Of a stretch of 64,000 nt of DNA, positions 13,740 to 22,518 are shown in pieces; position 1 is the first letter of the stretch; every line of letters begins with the position of its first letter. The translations under genes and the position numbers were made by a program. The notes under the pieces were generated by a model. That model did not search any database. It was not told where the DNA came from and was given only the letters and a program-made list of their open reading frames with translations. The DNA is from Acidobacteriota bacterium (GTDB taxonomy: Bacteria; Acidobacteriota; Blastocatellia; RBC074): contig JACPYM010000057.1 of NCBI GenBank assembly GCA_016196035.1, forward strand, positions 121,249 to 185,248, given 5' to 3'.

Positions 13740-14627
13740 ATGCAAAACGATTTCTTGCAAGATGAACAGATGAAAAGTTTGTTTCCATCAGCGGGCGAGG
13801 TCACGCGGCGCGGCTTCGTCGTGACCTCGCTGACGGCGGGCTATGCGTTGGCGATGCAGCCCATTCAAGAGGCCACGACAATCAAGACCGATGCAACGGG
13901 CTTAATCGCAGGCGAAGTCAAAATCCCTGTCAAAGACGGCGAGATTCCGGCCTATCGCGCGCTGCCCGAAAAAAAGAAAAATTGCCCAACCGTCTTGGTC
14001 GTGCAGGAGATTTTCGGCGTGCACGAACACATCAAAGACATCTGCCGCCGCTTCGCCAAACTGGGCTATCTGGCCATCGCGCCGGAACTTTATGCCCGGC
14101 AGGGCAATGTCTCGAACATTCCGATGAACCAGATTATGCCGATTGTAGCCAAGGTGCCCGACGATCAAGTGATGTCTGATCTGGACGCGGCGGCGGCTTG
14201 GGCACTGAAAAACGGCGGCGGCAACAAGCTAGCGATTACTGGATTTTGCTGGGGCGGGCGCATCGTCTGGCTTTATTCATCGCACAATCCGAAGCTCAAA
14301 GCGGGCGTCGCCTGGTATGGCCGTCTGACGCCACCTCCGCCGGATCGCGCCAGTGCGTTGCAACCAAAACATCCGACTGAAGTGGTCGCGCAACTGCACG
14401 CGCCGGTACTCGGTCTGTACGGCGGCAAAGACACTGGCATTCCGCTTGCCGATGTAGACAAGATGAAAGCGGAGCTGAAGGCCGCCAAAAAGCCTTCCGA
14501 AATCATTGTCTACCCCGATGCTCCGCATGGCTTTCACGCCGACTATCGTCCCAGCTACACCAAGGCGGCGGCGGAAGACGGCTGGAAGCGTCTGCTCGCC
14601 TGGTTCAAGCAAAACGGCGTTGCTTAA
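13740..14627 (+). CDS. Dienelactone hydrolase family protein with Tat-like signal
   Basis: This 295-residue alpha/beta hydrolase has the nucleophile motif GFCWGGRI (Cys), acid in YGGKDTGIP and His in [10 protein letters not shown]. It also carries [20 protein letters not shown], typical of the dienelactone hydrolase family. The N-terminus includes [17 protein letters not shown], a twin-arginine-like export signal, so it probably works in the periplasm. The ATG at 13740 follows AAGGAGAACT. In aromatic-degrading bacteria the family opens dienelactones, but many exported members have unknown ester substrates and no aromatic pathway genes lie nearby. It is preceded by the M28 peptidase in the same direction. 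Confidence 0.9.
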   Translation: MQNDFLQDEQMKSLFPSAGEVTRRGFVVTSLTAGYALAMQPIQEATTIKTDATGLIAGEVKIPVKDGEIPAYRALPEKKKNCPTVLVVQEIFGVHEHIKDICRRFAKLGYLAIAPELYARQGNVSNIPMNQIMPIVAKVPDDQVMSDLDAAAAWALKNGGGNKLAITGFCWGGRIVWLYSSHNPKLKAGVAWYGRLTPPPPDRASALQPKHPTEVVAQLHAPVLGLYGGKDTGIPLADVDKMKAELKAAKKPSEIIVYPDAPHGFHADYRPSYTKAAAEDGWKRLLAWFKQNGVA

Positions 14628-14631
14628 AACA

Positions 14632-14703
14632 GTTGCCGGTAGTCAGTTGTCGGTTGTCAGCAAGTAACCGGCAACCGACTACCGACTACCGACTACCGAC
14701 TAC
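14632..14703. repeat. Heptad CTACCGA repeat with inverted partner
   Basis: About four tandem CGACTAC units (7-bp period) end two bases before the PPK2 start codon. Upstream, TAGTCAGTTGTCGGTTG is roughly their inverted complement, so the stretch can fold into a hairpin covering the ribosome-binding region. Similar heptad tracts occur at 43407-43548 and 49026-49177. Confidence 0.7.
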
Positions 14704-14704
14704 T

Positions 14705-15535
14705 ATGACTTACGCACACAAACTCACGGGCGCCAAGCCCATCAAGCTAAAAGACATTGACCCCGATTTTGACGCGGGGTTGAAACGCGAAGAGGGCGAG
14801 GCGCGGTTAGCCAAGCTGAGCGCCGCGCTGACGCGCTTGCAGGAACTGCTCTATGCCGCCGGGCAGCATTCGGTGTTGATCGTTTTGCAAGGGCGTGACA
14901 CCAGCGGAAAAGACGGTACGATCAAGGCCGTGATGGGGCCATTGAATTCGCTCGGCTGCAACGTCGCGTCTTTCAAAGTGCCGACGGAAAAAGAACTGGC
15001 GCACGATTTTCTTTGGCGCGTGCATCAACAAACACCGGGCCGGGGCGAGATCACGATCTTCAACCGTTCGCATTACGAAGACGTGCTGGTCGTGCGCGTG
15101 CACAACTATGTGCCGCCGAAGGTGTGGCGCAAACGTTTCGCGCACATTAACCACTTCGAGCAGTTGGCGGCGGATGCCAACACCATCATCCTGAAATTTT
15201 ATTTGCACATCAGCAAAGCTGAGCAAGAGCAACGCCTCTTGGCGCGCGAACAGGAGCCGGAAAAATACTGGAAGCTATCAGCGGGAGATTGGCAGGAGCG
15301 CGAACTCTGGAACGCCTATACCCGCGCGTATGAAGATGCGTTGAATCAGTGCGGCACGCCGCAGGCGCCCTGGTATGTCGTGCCGGCCAACAAGAAATGG
15401 TTTCGCAATCTGGCCGTGGCCGAGGCGATTGTCAGCGCGCTCCAGCCCTATCAGAAACAATGGCTGGAACGGCTGGCTAAAATCGGGCAACGCGAAAAGG
15501 CGTTGATTGATGAATTCCGCCACCCAGCGAAGTAA
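14705..15535 (+). CDS. ppk2: Polyphosphate kinase 2 family protein (TIGR03709-like)
   Basis: This 276-residue PPK2 protein transfers phosphate between polyphosphate and nucleotides. Walker A is in [12 protein letters not shown], the lid module carries Arg-rich helices, and Walker B is in [15 protein letters not shown]. The SHYED form matches the polyphosphate:AMP/ADP phosphotransferase-type subgroup, not the GTP-forming type. The length is normal for a one-domain PPK2. I used the ATG at 14705, just after the CTACCGA tandem repeats, because the family N-terminus ([17 protein letters not shown]) starts there. No Shine-Dalgarno is visible because the repeat occupies that position. A second PPK2 lies at 40275. 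Confidence 0.92.
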   Translation: MTYAHKLTGAKPIKLKDIDPDFDAGLKREEGEARLAKLSAALTRLQELLYAAGQHSVLIVLQGRDTSGKDGTIKAVMGPLNSLGCNVASFKVPTEKELAHDFLWRVHQQTPGRGEITIFNRSHYEDVLVVRVHNYVPPKVWRKRFAHINHFEQLAADANTIILKFYLHISKAEQEQRLLAREQEPEKYWKLSAGDWQERELWNAYTRAYEDALNQCGTPQAPWYVVPANKKWFRNLAVAEAIVSALQPYQKQWLERLAKIGQREKALIDEFRHPAK

Positions 15536-15542
15536 GGCTGAC

Positions 15543-15743
15543 TCAGTGTTTCACCAACGCGGTTTTTTTGTCGTCATTCAGCGGCGGCAAGTGTTCATAC
15601 CCAATCACGAAGTCGCAGCCGCAGGATTTGCAACGATAAGGGTCAGCGGCCTGGGCGGCGCCGATAAACCAACGCTGGTGGCATTGAGGGCAGATTTGCA
15701 GCCAGACACTGGCTGCCGTTTTCAATACATCTTCTCGGGTCAT
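15543..15743 (-). CDS. Small zinc-ribbon protein
   Basis: This 66-residue protein has two cysteine pairs, CPQCH and CKSCG, spaced as a zinc ribbon. The sequence WFIGAAQAADPYRCKSC between them is typical of small prokaryotic zinc fingers of unknown function. The ATG has a good GGGAGAA ribosome-binding site. The gene converges with the PPK2 gene, whose stop lies 7 bp away. It may bind nucleic acid or serve as an accessory factor; nothing further can be read. Confidence 0.7.
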   Translation of the reverse strand: MTREDVLKTAASVWLQICPQCHQRWFIGAAQAADPYRCKSCGCDFVIGYEHLPPLNDDKKTALVKH

Positions 15744-16338
15744 TCAATTCTCCCAGTTCAGCCAACCGCAGTCAGCGACGAAGCATTCGCTCAAACGTAA
15801 CGGCTGCTGCGCCTCATAGTGATCTTTACACCACAAGCGTTACAACCAACGTGCCAGGCGCGAACCTCGCGCGGACGGGCTGATGAAATGAGTTAGCTGG
15901 ATGGGCGTCCGCCAGAGTGGGATGTTTTAGGACAGTGGTGAGAAAAAGCGATACACCAATTGCTCTCGCCAATGACACCCAATAAGCCTCTCCAAGGTTC
16001 CAGGTGTAGAAAAGCTCAAACTAGATCAGTTTGCAATTGCGTATACGGGAGCGCGTTGTGCCGGGACGGTACCGCGCGCGTGAGCAAGCGGAGCCTGGGC
16101 GATTCGGCCAATGGCGTAAGCTTGACGCGCCGCTTGCTGACGCGCGCGGTACCGTCTCGCTGCGCGGCTTTTCCCATACACTGATGTGAAAACCGATCTA
16201 AAGCCACGTTCGCTTGGCTAGATTTGTCATCCTGCCAGCTTGCTGTTACGCTCGCGCCTCTTTTTTGCGCACCAACCACTCAGAAAGGCAGTAATTGGGA
16301 ACGCCAGGCCAAGCCTGCGCGTGTGCCAAGACCGTTCG
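15744..16338. other. Intergenic region with one palindromic element
   Basis: Nearly 600 bp lie between the zinc-ribbon and acyltransferase starts, which point away from each other. The only clear structure is the palindromic element at 16066-16155. Short ORFs overlapping it on both strands mirror the palindrome and are not credible genes. Promoters for both divergent genes must lie here, but none could be placed with confidence. Confidence 0.5.
16066..16155. repeat. ACGGTACCG palindromic element, copy 1
   Basis: The arms are 26 bp at 16066-16091 and 16130-16155, starting ACGGTACCGCGCGCGT, complementary except for one position. The spacer is 38 bp. The flanks extend the pairing imperfectly. 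The same 26-bp arm, with one or two changes, is present at 24870-24960, which shows dispersal. Related elements lie at 32877-32975 and 63677-63836. Confidence 0.8.
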
Positions 16339-17553
16339 ATGACCGAATCTGAAACCCTCATACTGGCCCCTGCGCCCTCGTTCAGTGAATGGCTGGCGCA
16401 AAAGCTTTCGCGCGTCACGTCGGGCGGCGCATTGATCCCGGAAATTGACGGCTTGCGCTTTCTGGCCATCGCGGCGGTGCTGTTGCATCACACGATGTCC
16501 ATCTATCTGCGCGAGAGCGGGCGCAGCGGCGTTGAAGTCCATTCGCAATCGGCCTGGGCGGCGGCGAGTTCGCAATCATGGTTGGTGCCGCTGGCGTACA
16601 GCGGCCATTTCGGCGTCAATCTGTTTTTTGCCATCAGCGGTTTCATCCTCGCCCTGCCCTTTGCCAAACGCAGCTTTGAAAAGCGCCCCGCGCCGAGTTT
16701 GAAGAACTATTATCTGCGCCGCGTCACGCGCATCGAACCGCCCTATGCCATCTGCCTGCTGATCTTCTTTTTCTTTCAGTGGCAAGCCCGGCACCTCAAT
16801 CCGCAGGAACTCTTCCCGCACCTGCTGGCGAGTTTGTTTTACGCGCACGGTTTGATCTACGGCGCGCACAGCACGATCAACAGCGTCGCGTGGTCGCTGG
16901 AAATCGAGATTCAGTTTTACCTGCTGGTGCCGCTGCTGGTGAAAGTTTTCAAGCTCAGCAATGCCGCGTTCCGGCGCAGCCTCTTGCTCGCGCTGATCGC
17001 GGGTGGTGGCTGGCTTTCGCAACACGTCATCTATCCGTCAGGTTCGATGCCCCTGATTCTTTCGCTGGCGAATTTCGCGCACTACTTCCTGGTCGGTTTT
17101 TTGCTGGCTGACCTTTACCTGAACGGCTGGTTTCGCGCCGAACATCGTTTGTGGGCGGGTGATTTGTTGACGCTGGCGGCGGGCGCGGGAATCGTGGCGG
17201 TGCTGAATCCCTACGGCCAGTTTTACTTTGCCCTGCCGTTGCTGGTGCTGGCGCTGTATCTGGGCTGCTTCCTCGGCAAGCTGTCGAATGCGTTCATCCG
17301 GCAACGCTGGATCGTGATCATCGGCGGGATGTGCTACACGTTTTATCTTTACCACGTGCCGATTGTGTCGGCGCTGTTATCAAAAACGGGTTTCCTGATG
17401 ATTGCGGGGCGGCCTTTCTGGGCGGATTTCATGCTGCAATGTCTGCTGGTATGCCCGTTGGTCTTCCTCCTGTGCAGTTGGTGGTTTGTGGTAACCGAGA
17501 AACCATTTATGCGCTGGAGCCTGGCGACCACGGCTAAGCCGAAACGGATTTGA
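16339..17553 (+). CDS. Acyltransferase 3 family membrane protein
   Basis: This 404-residue integral membrane acyltransferase belongs to the Acyl_transf_3 (OafA/NodX-like) family, which acetylates or acylates surface sugars. IPEIDGLRFLAIAAVLLHH holds the conserved Arg and the His of the active-site region. GVNLFFAISGFIL and WSLEIEIQFYLLVPLL are family signatures. About ten hydrophobic helices follow to the end. The ATG at 16339 begins about 35 residues before the first membrane segment, and longer starts have no support. Its 3' end overlaps the convergent SulP gene by 20 bp. No glycosyltransferases are nearby, so the substrate is unknown. Confidence 0.92.
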   Translation: MTESETLILAPAPSFSEWLAQKLSRVTSGGALIPEIDGLRFLAIAAVLLHHTMSIYLRESGRSGVEVHSQSAWAAASSQSWLVPLAYSGHFGVNLFFAISGFILALPFAKRSFEKRPAPSLKNYYLRRVTRIEPPYAICLLIFFFFQWQARHLNPQELFPHLLASLFYAHGLIYGAHSTINSVAWSLEIEIQFYLLVPLLVKVFKLSNAAFRRSLLLALIAGGGWLSQHVIYPSGSMPLILSLANFAHYFLVGFLLADLYLNGWFRAEHRLWAGDLLTLAAGAGIVAVLNPYGQFYFALPLLVLALYLGCFLGKLSNAFIRQRWIVIIGGMCYTFYLYHVPIVSALLSKTGFLMIAGRPFWADFMLQCLLVCPLVFLLCSWWFVVTEKPFMRWSLATTAKPKRI

Positions 17554-19210
17554 GCAAGACATGCGCGCGGGCCAGCGCGACATCAATGTTTTCCATCACG
17601 TTCTCACGGCCCAGCTTGGCGAGCAACCCTGTTTGCTCCATCGCGCGCAGGGGTTGTTCGGCGACACCGGAGAGCAATAACGTTCCGCCTTCATTTTGCG
17701 TGCGTGTGAGCACGTCTTCCAACACCTGCAAGCCGGTCGCATCAATCGAAGGCACCAGGCGCATACGCAAAATTAGCACGCGCGGCGTCTTTTCTACACG
17801 GCGCATCGAATCCTTAAACCGTTCGATGGCGCCGAAAAAGAGTGAGCCGTAAATTTCGAAGACTTCGACGCCCGGCGGCACTTGGCGTTTGGCAATCGAA
17901 CGGGCGCTGTCCACTTCCTCTTCTTCATCACGCAGGTTTTGCGTGATCATACTCACCTCCGTCACATCCGACATCCGTTGCATGAAAAGAAAGGCCGCCA
18001 GCACAACCCCCACCTGAATTGCCACCGTCAGATCAATCAACACCGTCAAAAAGAACGTCACTAACAAGACGGCCACGTCACTTTTCGGCGCGCGCAACAG
18101 TTTCAGAAAGACGTGGTACTCGCTCATGTTGTAGGCCACGAACACCAGAATCGCCGCCAGCGTCGCCATCGGAATCAAGGCCGCCCACTTGCCAAAGAAG
18201 AGCATGATCAGCAGTAAGACCACGGCATGAATGATCGCCGCAACCGGCGTGCGCCCGCCGCTCTTGATGTTGGTGGCGGTGCGCGCAATCGCGCCGGTCG
18301 CGGGGATGCCCTGAAAAATCGGCGAAATCAAATTGCCTACGCCTTGCGCGATCAATTCCATGTTCGAGCGGTGCCGCGTGCCGAGCATCCCGTCGGCGAC
18401 GACGGCGGCCAGCAACGATTCGATGGCGGCCAGCAACGCAATCGTAATCGCCGGTTGAACCATCTTTTGCACCAGCGGCCAGGTGATCGTAGGCAGATGC
18501 GGCGCAGGCAGCATGTTCGGCACGCTGCCAAAACGCGAGCCGATGGTTTCGACCTCCAAATGCAGCAAATGCACCAACAACGTCGCCACGACAATGGCGA
18601 CCAGCGAGCCGGGCAGCTTGGGCGTCACACGCGGCCATAAAAAAACGATCAACAGGGACAACACGCCGACGCCCAGTGCGTAGGGATTGCAAGTCGCCGC
18701 GTGTCGAATCAACTCGATCCACTTTTCGACAAACTCGGCGGGAACTTTATCCATACGCAGACCGAAGAAATCGCGGATCTGGCTGGACAGAATGATCAGC
18801 GCAATGCCGCTGGTGAACCCCACCGTGACCGGGTACGGGATGAATTTCAGGAACGCGCCCATCCTGGCCAGCCCCATCACGATCAGCAACACGCCCGCAA
18901 TCATCGTCGCCACGGCCAACCCGTCGTAGCCATATTGCTGCACGATGCCATAGATGATGACGACGAAAGCGCCGGTCGGCCCGCTGATTTGCGCCCGCGA
19001 GCCGCTCAACGCGCCAATGGCCAAACCAGCCACGACAGCCGTATACAGCCCCTGCTCCGGCTTTACGCCTGAAGCAATCCCAAAGGCAATGGCGAGCGGC
19101 AGCGCGACGATGCCGACGATCACGCCCGCGATCAGGTCAGCGAGAAATTGCTGGCGCGTATAGCCTTCGCGCCAAACGGTAAGCAGTTTTGGCTCCAGTC
19201 GGGAGTGCAT
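17534..19210 (-). CDS. SulP family anion permease with STAS domain
   Basis: This 558-residue inner-membrane anion transporter of the SulP/SLC26 type moves sulfate, bicarbonate or dicarboxylates. The membrane domain (about 1-425) includes ADLIAGVIVGIVALPLAIAF, QISGPTGAFVV and PATGAIARTATNIKSG, all conserved in SulP. A cytoplasmic STAS domain (about 440-550) carries VEVFEIYGSLFFGAI and LRMRLVPSIDATGLQVLED. I chose the ATG at 19210 because the family starts close to LLTVWREGYTRQQFLADL; a start at 19327 adds unsupported residues. The partner gene on the other strand is convergent. The substrate cannot be decided from sequence. Confidence 0.93.
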   Translation of the reverse strand: MHSRLEPKLLTVWREGYTRQQFLADLIAGVIVGIVALPLAIAFGIASGVKPEQGLYTAVVAGLAIGALSGSRAQISGPTGAFVVIIYGIVQQYGYDGLAVATMIAGVLLIVMGLARMGAFLKFIPYPVTVGFTSGIALIILSSQIRDFFGLRMDKVPAEFVEKWIELIRHAATCNPYALGVGVLSLLIVFLWPRVTPKLPGSLVAIVVATLLVHLLHLEVETIGSRFGSVPNMLPAPHLPTITWPLVQKMVQPAITIALLAAIESLLAAVVADGMLGTRHRSNMELIAQGVGNLISPIFQGIPATGAIARTATNIKSGGRTPVAAIIHAVVLLLIMLFFGKWAALIPMATLAAILVFVAYNMSEYHVFLKLLRAPKSDVAVLLVTFFLTVLIDLTVAIQVGVVLAAFLFMQRMSDVTEVSMITQNLRDEEEEVDSARSIAKRQVPPGVEVFEIYGSLFFGAIERFKDSMRRVEKTPRVLILRMRLVPSIDATGLQVLEDVLTRTQNEGGTLLLSGVAEQPLRAMEQTGLLAKLGRENVMENIDVALARAHVLLKSVSA

Positions 19211-19526
19211 GTTCGGATTGTTTTTCCAAGGGGTGAATTGATGAATGAAACATGATTGTGCGCGTTGCCACCCGCCTCGGCAAGCCCGTTCCGTGGACGC
19301 AACCAATCGCTTTGAAGATTCTTTCAAATTTCTTTTATCAGGAATTCAAAGGCAATTCAGCCGGCTTTTAAGACTTCAAGCGGGCCTTCCACGTATCTTG
19401 CGCCCGTCGTCAGGAACGCTCTTCCCGCCCGCCACAACGGGCGCAAGAGCAGCGCAGGGCCTTGAATGACCGGCCCATTAACCATCAGGCAACGCTTTCA
19501 GGCAACACTTTCAGGAGGAATCCGCT
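19211..19526. other. Divergent promoter region with a 12-bp-arm hairpin
   Basis: This spacer separates the SulP gene from the secreted-protein run. A perfect inverted repeat, TCTTGCGCCCGT at 19397-19408 and its complement at 19437-19448, lies about 80 bp before the first secreted gene. It could be a regulator site or an RNA hairpin in the leader. No gene is supported here. Confidence 0.45.
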
Positions 19527-20156
19527 ATGAAGTTCACCGCTACCAACCGCGCGCTTTGGGCCGCACTCATCGTTTGCACCGCAGTGACGGCCTTGACGGC
19601 GCGCGCCCTCTTTGCCGAACGCCAAATCACCACGGGCGTGATTTTGAAACTCTGCAAAAAGAACACCAACGGCGGCTGGGACATCATCGAGCAGGCGCGT
19701 GGCAATTTGAATTTCACCGCGAATGTCGCCGAGGCCGCCAGCGGCCAGATCAGCACCGATCACGTCTGGAACTTTCGCGGCGACAAAGGCACCGAAGGCA
19801 CCGCGCGTATCAAAGGGCCGGGCCGCTTCAGCTTCGACAGCGGCAGTGGGCTGCTGACCTTCAATCTGCCCTTTGAGATTGCGTTGAAAAACGGCAAGCG
19901 CATCACTCGTGAAGTCCAACTCACCACCGCATCGCTCGCAACGCCCATCGGTCAACTCAGCGGCAAAAAGGCTGTCATTCAAGGCGATTCGATCATTGCG
20001 ATTCTGATCGGGTTCACCCAATTCCCAGCGCGCGACCTCATTGACGAAAGCCAGAAGGAGCCGGGCAAGATCGCCGTGCCGGGTGTCGTCGGGGGCGGCG
20101 CAGGGCTGGGCGACCTGGCCGTGACGGTCGAATTTGACGCCCGCGCGAAAAGGTAA
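19527..20156 (+). CDS. Secreted protein of unknown function, first of the 19.5-26.3 kb run
   Basis: This 209-residue protein has a Sec signal (about 1-32, ending TARALFA). The mature part looks beta-rich: alternating hydrophobic strands such as GVILKLCKKNTNGGWDIIEQ, ARIKGPGRFSFDSGSGLLTF and LGDLAVTVEFDARAK. No family is recognised. An AGGAGG site lies just upstream of the ATG. It is the first of seven co-directional exported proteins, all with strong ribosome-binding sites. The 19211-19526 spacer is the likely promoter. It may be an extracellular or periplasmic structural component, but this is inference. Confidence 0.75.
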   Translation: MKFTATNRALWAALIVCTAVTALTARALFAERQITTGVILKLCKKNTNGGWDIIEQARGNLNFTANVAEAASGQISTDHVWNFRGDKGTEGTARIKGPGRFSFDSGSGLLTFNLPFEIALKNGKRITREVQLTTASLATPIGQLSGKKAVIQGDSIIAILIGFTQFPARDLIDESQKEPGKIAVPGVVGGGAGLGDLAVTVEFDARAKR

Positions 20157-20237
20157 GTGCGCCAATTTCTTCGCTGACCGGCGGCCACGGCTTCCGGCGC
20201 GACAACCAATCAATCACTTATTCAAGGAGCTACTCTT

Positions 20238-20690
20238 ATGACTCGTCGTATTCTCCCGTTCATCACGCTGGCGGTTCTGTTCGCGTTCTGCGCGCTGGCC
20301 CAGCCATCCAACAGCGCCGCGCAGGCCAAAAAACAACAAGTCGCGCCCCTCGCGACCAAGGTCGCCATCACCAGCGTCACACTGCTGCCTAGCGGCTGCG
20401 GCGTGGAAGTCAATTGTGTCGAGGTGAAATGGAGTGTCATCGCGCCGCCTGCCAATCCGCAAGTGATGACGTTTGAAGTGGGCGGCAAGCTGACCACGCA
20501 AAACGGCTCTTGCACCAAGACCGTCAACATCAGCGACAACACCGCGCGCAGCACCAAACTCGGCTTCTTCCAGGGCGGCAACTGCACGGGCCAGGTCAGG
20601 AGCGCCGACGTGACGGTCAAGCTTTTCACCCGCGACATCGAAGGGCAAAAAGTGCTGACCTCGACATCGAACAAGACGCAGAGTTTCTAA
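20238..20690 (+). CDS. Small secreted beta-sandwich-like protein
   Basis: This 150-residue protein has a signal peptide (about 1-30, FITLAVLFAFCALAQPSNSAAQA). The mature part carries KVAITSVTLLPSGCGVEVNCVEVKWSV-type strands and two cysteine pairs, resembling a single Ig/FN3-like domain. The motif 'tSVT-Cg-Cv-V-W' is echoed in the proteins at 20754 and 21648, suggesting paralogy within the run. AAGGAG precedes the ATG. Function unknown. A GC-rich hairpin (about 20699-20730, GGCCGCG/CGCGGCC) follows it, which may tune expression of the next gene. Confidence 0.7.
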   Translation: MTRRILPFITLAVLFAFCALAQPSNSAAQAKKQQVAPLATKVAITSVTLLPSGCGVEVNCVEVKWSVIAPPANPQVMTFEVGGKLTTQNGSCTKTVNISDNTARSTKLGFFQGGNCTGQVRSADVTVKLFTRDIEGQKVLTSTSNKTQSF

Positions 20691-20753
20691 CCGGCTGAGG
20701 CCGCGCTGCTGCATCTGCGGTGGCGCGGCCATCCGTTTCAAACAGGAGGAACG

Positions 20754-21170
20754 ATGCTTCGTCAAATGACGGCTTTGGTTTGCAGCGCCAGCTTCGCGCT
20801 GGCGCTCTTCGCGTTGCCCGGCTTGGGGCAAAACAAAAAGGAGGTTGCCCCAATCGCACTGCACCTGACCATCACATCCCAAGATTTGGGCAGCCCTTGC
20901 CAGGGCGCGGCAGACAAGGTTTGCGTCAGGCTCAACTGGACGGTGAACAATGCGCCGGCGGCCCAGCAAATCGCCCAATTCCGCATCTTCGTGGACGCGA
21001 CCAACGGCAACCCGGCTTCCAAGAACAAAGCCGAGGCCACGGCGAGCGCCGACGCGCGCACGGTCACGGTCAAGCTGGCCCCAGTCGGCGCGGGCTTCAA
21101 AATCAAAATCCTGGCGCGCAACAGTGCTTCGCAAGTGCTGGCGACGGCGGGCGCCACCGGCAATTTTTAA
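20754..21170 (+). CDS. Small secreted beta-sandwich-like protein
   Basis: This 138-residue exported protein has a signal peptide (about 1-25, ending LPGLGQ). The mature sequence contains LHLTITSQDLGSPC, then KVCVRLNWTVNN and a strand-rich C-terminus, so it looks like one Ig/FN3-like domain with a likely disulfide. The pattern is shared with the 20238 product and with each half of the 21648 product. AGGAGG lies 7 bp before the ATG. No enzymatic motif is visible. Its role is unknown; it may be a minor subunit or surface adhesin. Confidence 0.7.
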   Translation: MLRQMTALVCSASFALALFALPGLGQNKKEVAPIALHLTITSQDLGSPCQGAADKVCVRLNWTVNNAPAAQQIAQFRIFVDATNGNPASKNKAEATASADARTVTVKLAPVGAGFKIKILARNSASQVLATAGATGNF

Positions 21171-21197
21171 GTTGATTCGACCACAAGGAGAAAAATT

Positions 21198-21638
21198 ATG
21201 ATTCGCAGAAAGATCTTGCTCAGCGCGCTCGTGACCTTCGTCGCGCTCAACCTGCTGGGCCTCGCGGCCAGCCGTTCGGCCAGCGCCGCCAAATTCTCGG
21301 TGTCGCTCACCTTCACCTTCGGCAAACGGCAACCCAATGGGAAGTGCGGCCCCGGGCGCGGCATTTGTGAAATCAAGCTCGGCCTCGGCGCGGCGACGGC
21401 GCTCTCGGTCGGCGGCGTGGCTTCGCCCATCAATGACCAGAAACTGGATTGTGTGTTTCAAGGCAAGCTGCCCGATGGCAGTGCGACCTTCAGTGTTGAC
21501 CGCGACATTCAAGTGGACGACGCCATCGCGCAAAAGCTCGGCTTCAAGAGCTTGACCATTCGCCGGGGTGAATACGGCGTCAATGCCGGCAAAGGCAGTT
21601 TTGGCGGCGTCGAACTCAACGTCAGCACCACCAAATAA
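21198..21638 (+). CDS. Secreted protein of unknown function
   Basis: This 146-residue exported protein has a signal peptide (about 1-30, ending ASRSASA). The mature part has KFSVSLTFTFGKRQPNGKCGPGRGICEIKLG, followed by beta-rich sequence with DGSATFSVDRDIQVDD. The CGPGRGIC segment could form a disulfide loop. No family is recognised. AAGGAG precedes the ATG, and the next gene starts 10 bp after its stop, which argues for co-transcription and possible translational coupling. Confidence 0.7.
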   Translation: MIRRKILLSALVTFVALNLLGLAASRSASAAKFSVSLTFTFGKRQPNGKCGPGRGICEIKLGLGAATALSVGGVASPINDQKLDCVFQGKLPDGSATFSVDRDIQVDDAIAQKLGFKSLTIRRGEYGVNAGKGSFGGVELNVSTTK

Positions 21639-21647
21639 GGAGCAATT

Positions 21648-22418
21648 ATGATCTGTCAGTTCTTTCGGTTTAGTTGTGGCGTCTGCGCGGCGCTCAGCGC
21701 GCTCGCGATCATGGCCGTAGCGCAAGTCCAGCCCAACGTCCAAATCAATCCCGACCTGGGCATCACCCCCATCGTGGGCGCGCCCACCATCACCATCACC
21801 AGCGCGGCGATGGCGCCGGGCCAGGGCGTGCGCGTCAAATGGTCGGCGAACGTCCCGACGCTCACCCAACTGGTGAATTTCGACCTCACGGTGCGGGTGA
21901 ATTACGAAGGCGGCAAAGTGCGCGATGGCAACCTCAACAATGTCACCGGCAATTTGCGCGAAGCCATCGTCCCCGTCGAAGGCGACCAATTCCCCGCCGC
22001 CAATATCAAGACCACACTGCACACCACCTTCCATACGCCGAGCACGGCAACGCACAACATCACCTTCACGCTGGGCCAAAGCACCCCTCCCCCGACACAT
22101 CCGTCGGGCCGCCTGGTCGAAGTGACGAGCGTCACCAAACTCGCCAACTGTCTCGGCGGCGCGAACAAGGATTGTTTCGAGGTGCGCTGGACGACGCGCT
22201 CACCCGCCCCCAGTGTCGCCGGCATCAACGGCTTTTCGCTCAAGCTCGACGTGGGCTACGCCAACGGCCAGCAGGTCGGCGGCACGACCACGGCCAGCGC
22301 CAATCAAACCCAAGCCGTCATCGCGCTGATCCGCCCGGCCAATGTCGCCGCGACTACGGCGGCGGTGGCGCTGACCGCCAGCATCACCTTTGTCGGGCAA
22401 GTCGTGACGGTGAAGTAA
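21648..22418 (+). CDS. Secreted two-domain Ig/FN3-like protein
   Basis: This 256-residue exported protein has a signal peptide (about 1-25, ending AIMAVAQ). Two similar beta-sandwich-like domains follow: about 45-145 (PTITITSAAMAPGQGVRVKW) and about 155-256 (RLVEVTSVTKLANCLG...FEVRW). They are joined by a Pro/Thr-rich linker. Each domain resembles the single domains at 20238 and 20754. AAGGAG precedes the ATG. It is followed by the palindrome at 22422-22507 and then the outer-membrane gene. Function unknown. Confidence 0.72.
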   Translation: MICQFFRFSCGVCAALSALAIMAVAQVQPNVQINPDLGITPIVGAPTITITSAAMAPGQGVRVKWSANVPTLTQLVNFDLTVRVNYEGGKVRDGNLNNVTGNLREAIVPVEGDQFPAANIKTTLHTTFHTPSTATHNITFTLGQSTPPPTHPSGRLVEVTSVTKLANCLGGANKDCFEVRWTTRSPAPSVAGINGFSLKLDVGYANGQQVGGTTTASANQTQAVIALIRPANVAATTAAVALTASITFVGQVVTVK

Positions 22419-22421
22419 GAA

Positions 22422-22507
22422 CCTGGCCCCTCTTGGGTACGCACCGCCTCCATCGGTCTAACGCCACGCCCGCACGCTGGAAGCGGTGCGTACCCAGAGG
22501 GCCCAGG
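22422..22507. repeat. CCTGGGTACGC family inverted repeat
   Basis: The left arm (from 22422, CCTGGCCCCTCTTGGGTACG...) and the right arm (to 22507, ...GCGTACCCAGAGGGCCCAGG) pair with one indel. Related elements lie at 34825-34943, 37142-37283 and 54858-54958. It sits between two genes of the secreted run and may separate their expression. Confidence 0.7.
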
Positions 22508-22518
22508 TGAGCGCAACG

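Noticed and set aside
15960..16279. Small ORFs on both strands around the palindrome at 16066
   Set aside because: Their sequences are mirror products of the inverted repeat.
20214..22100. 628-codon minus-strand ORF across the secreted-protein run
   Set aside because: It covers several genes with good ribosome-binding sites and signal peptides on the plus strand, and its own sequence has no recognisable domain.
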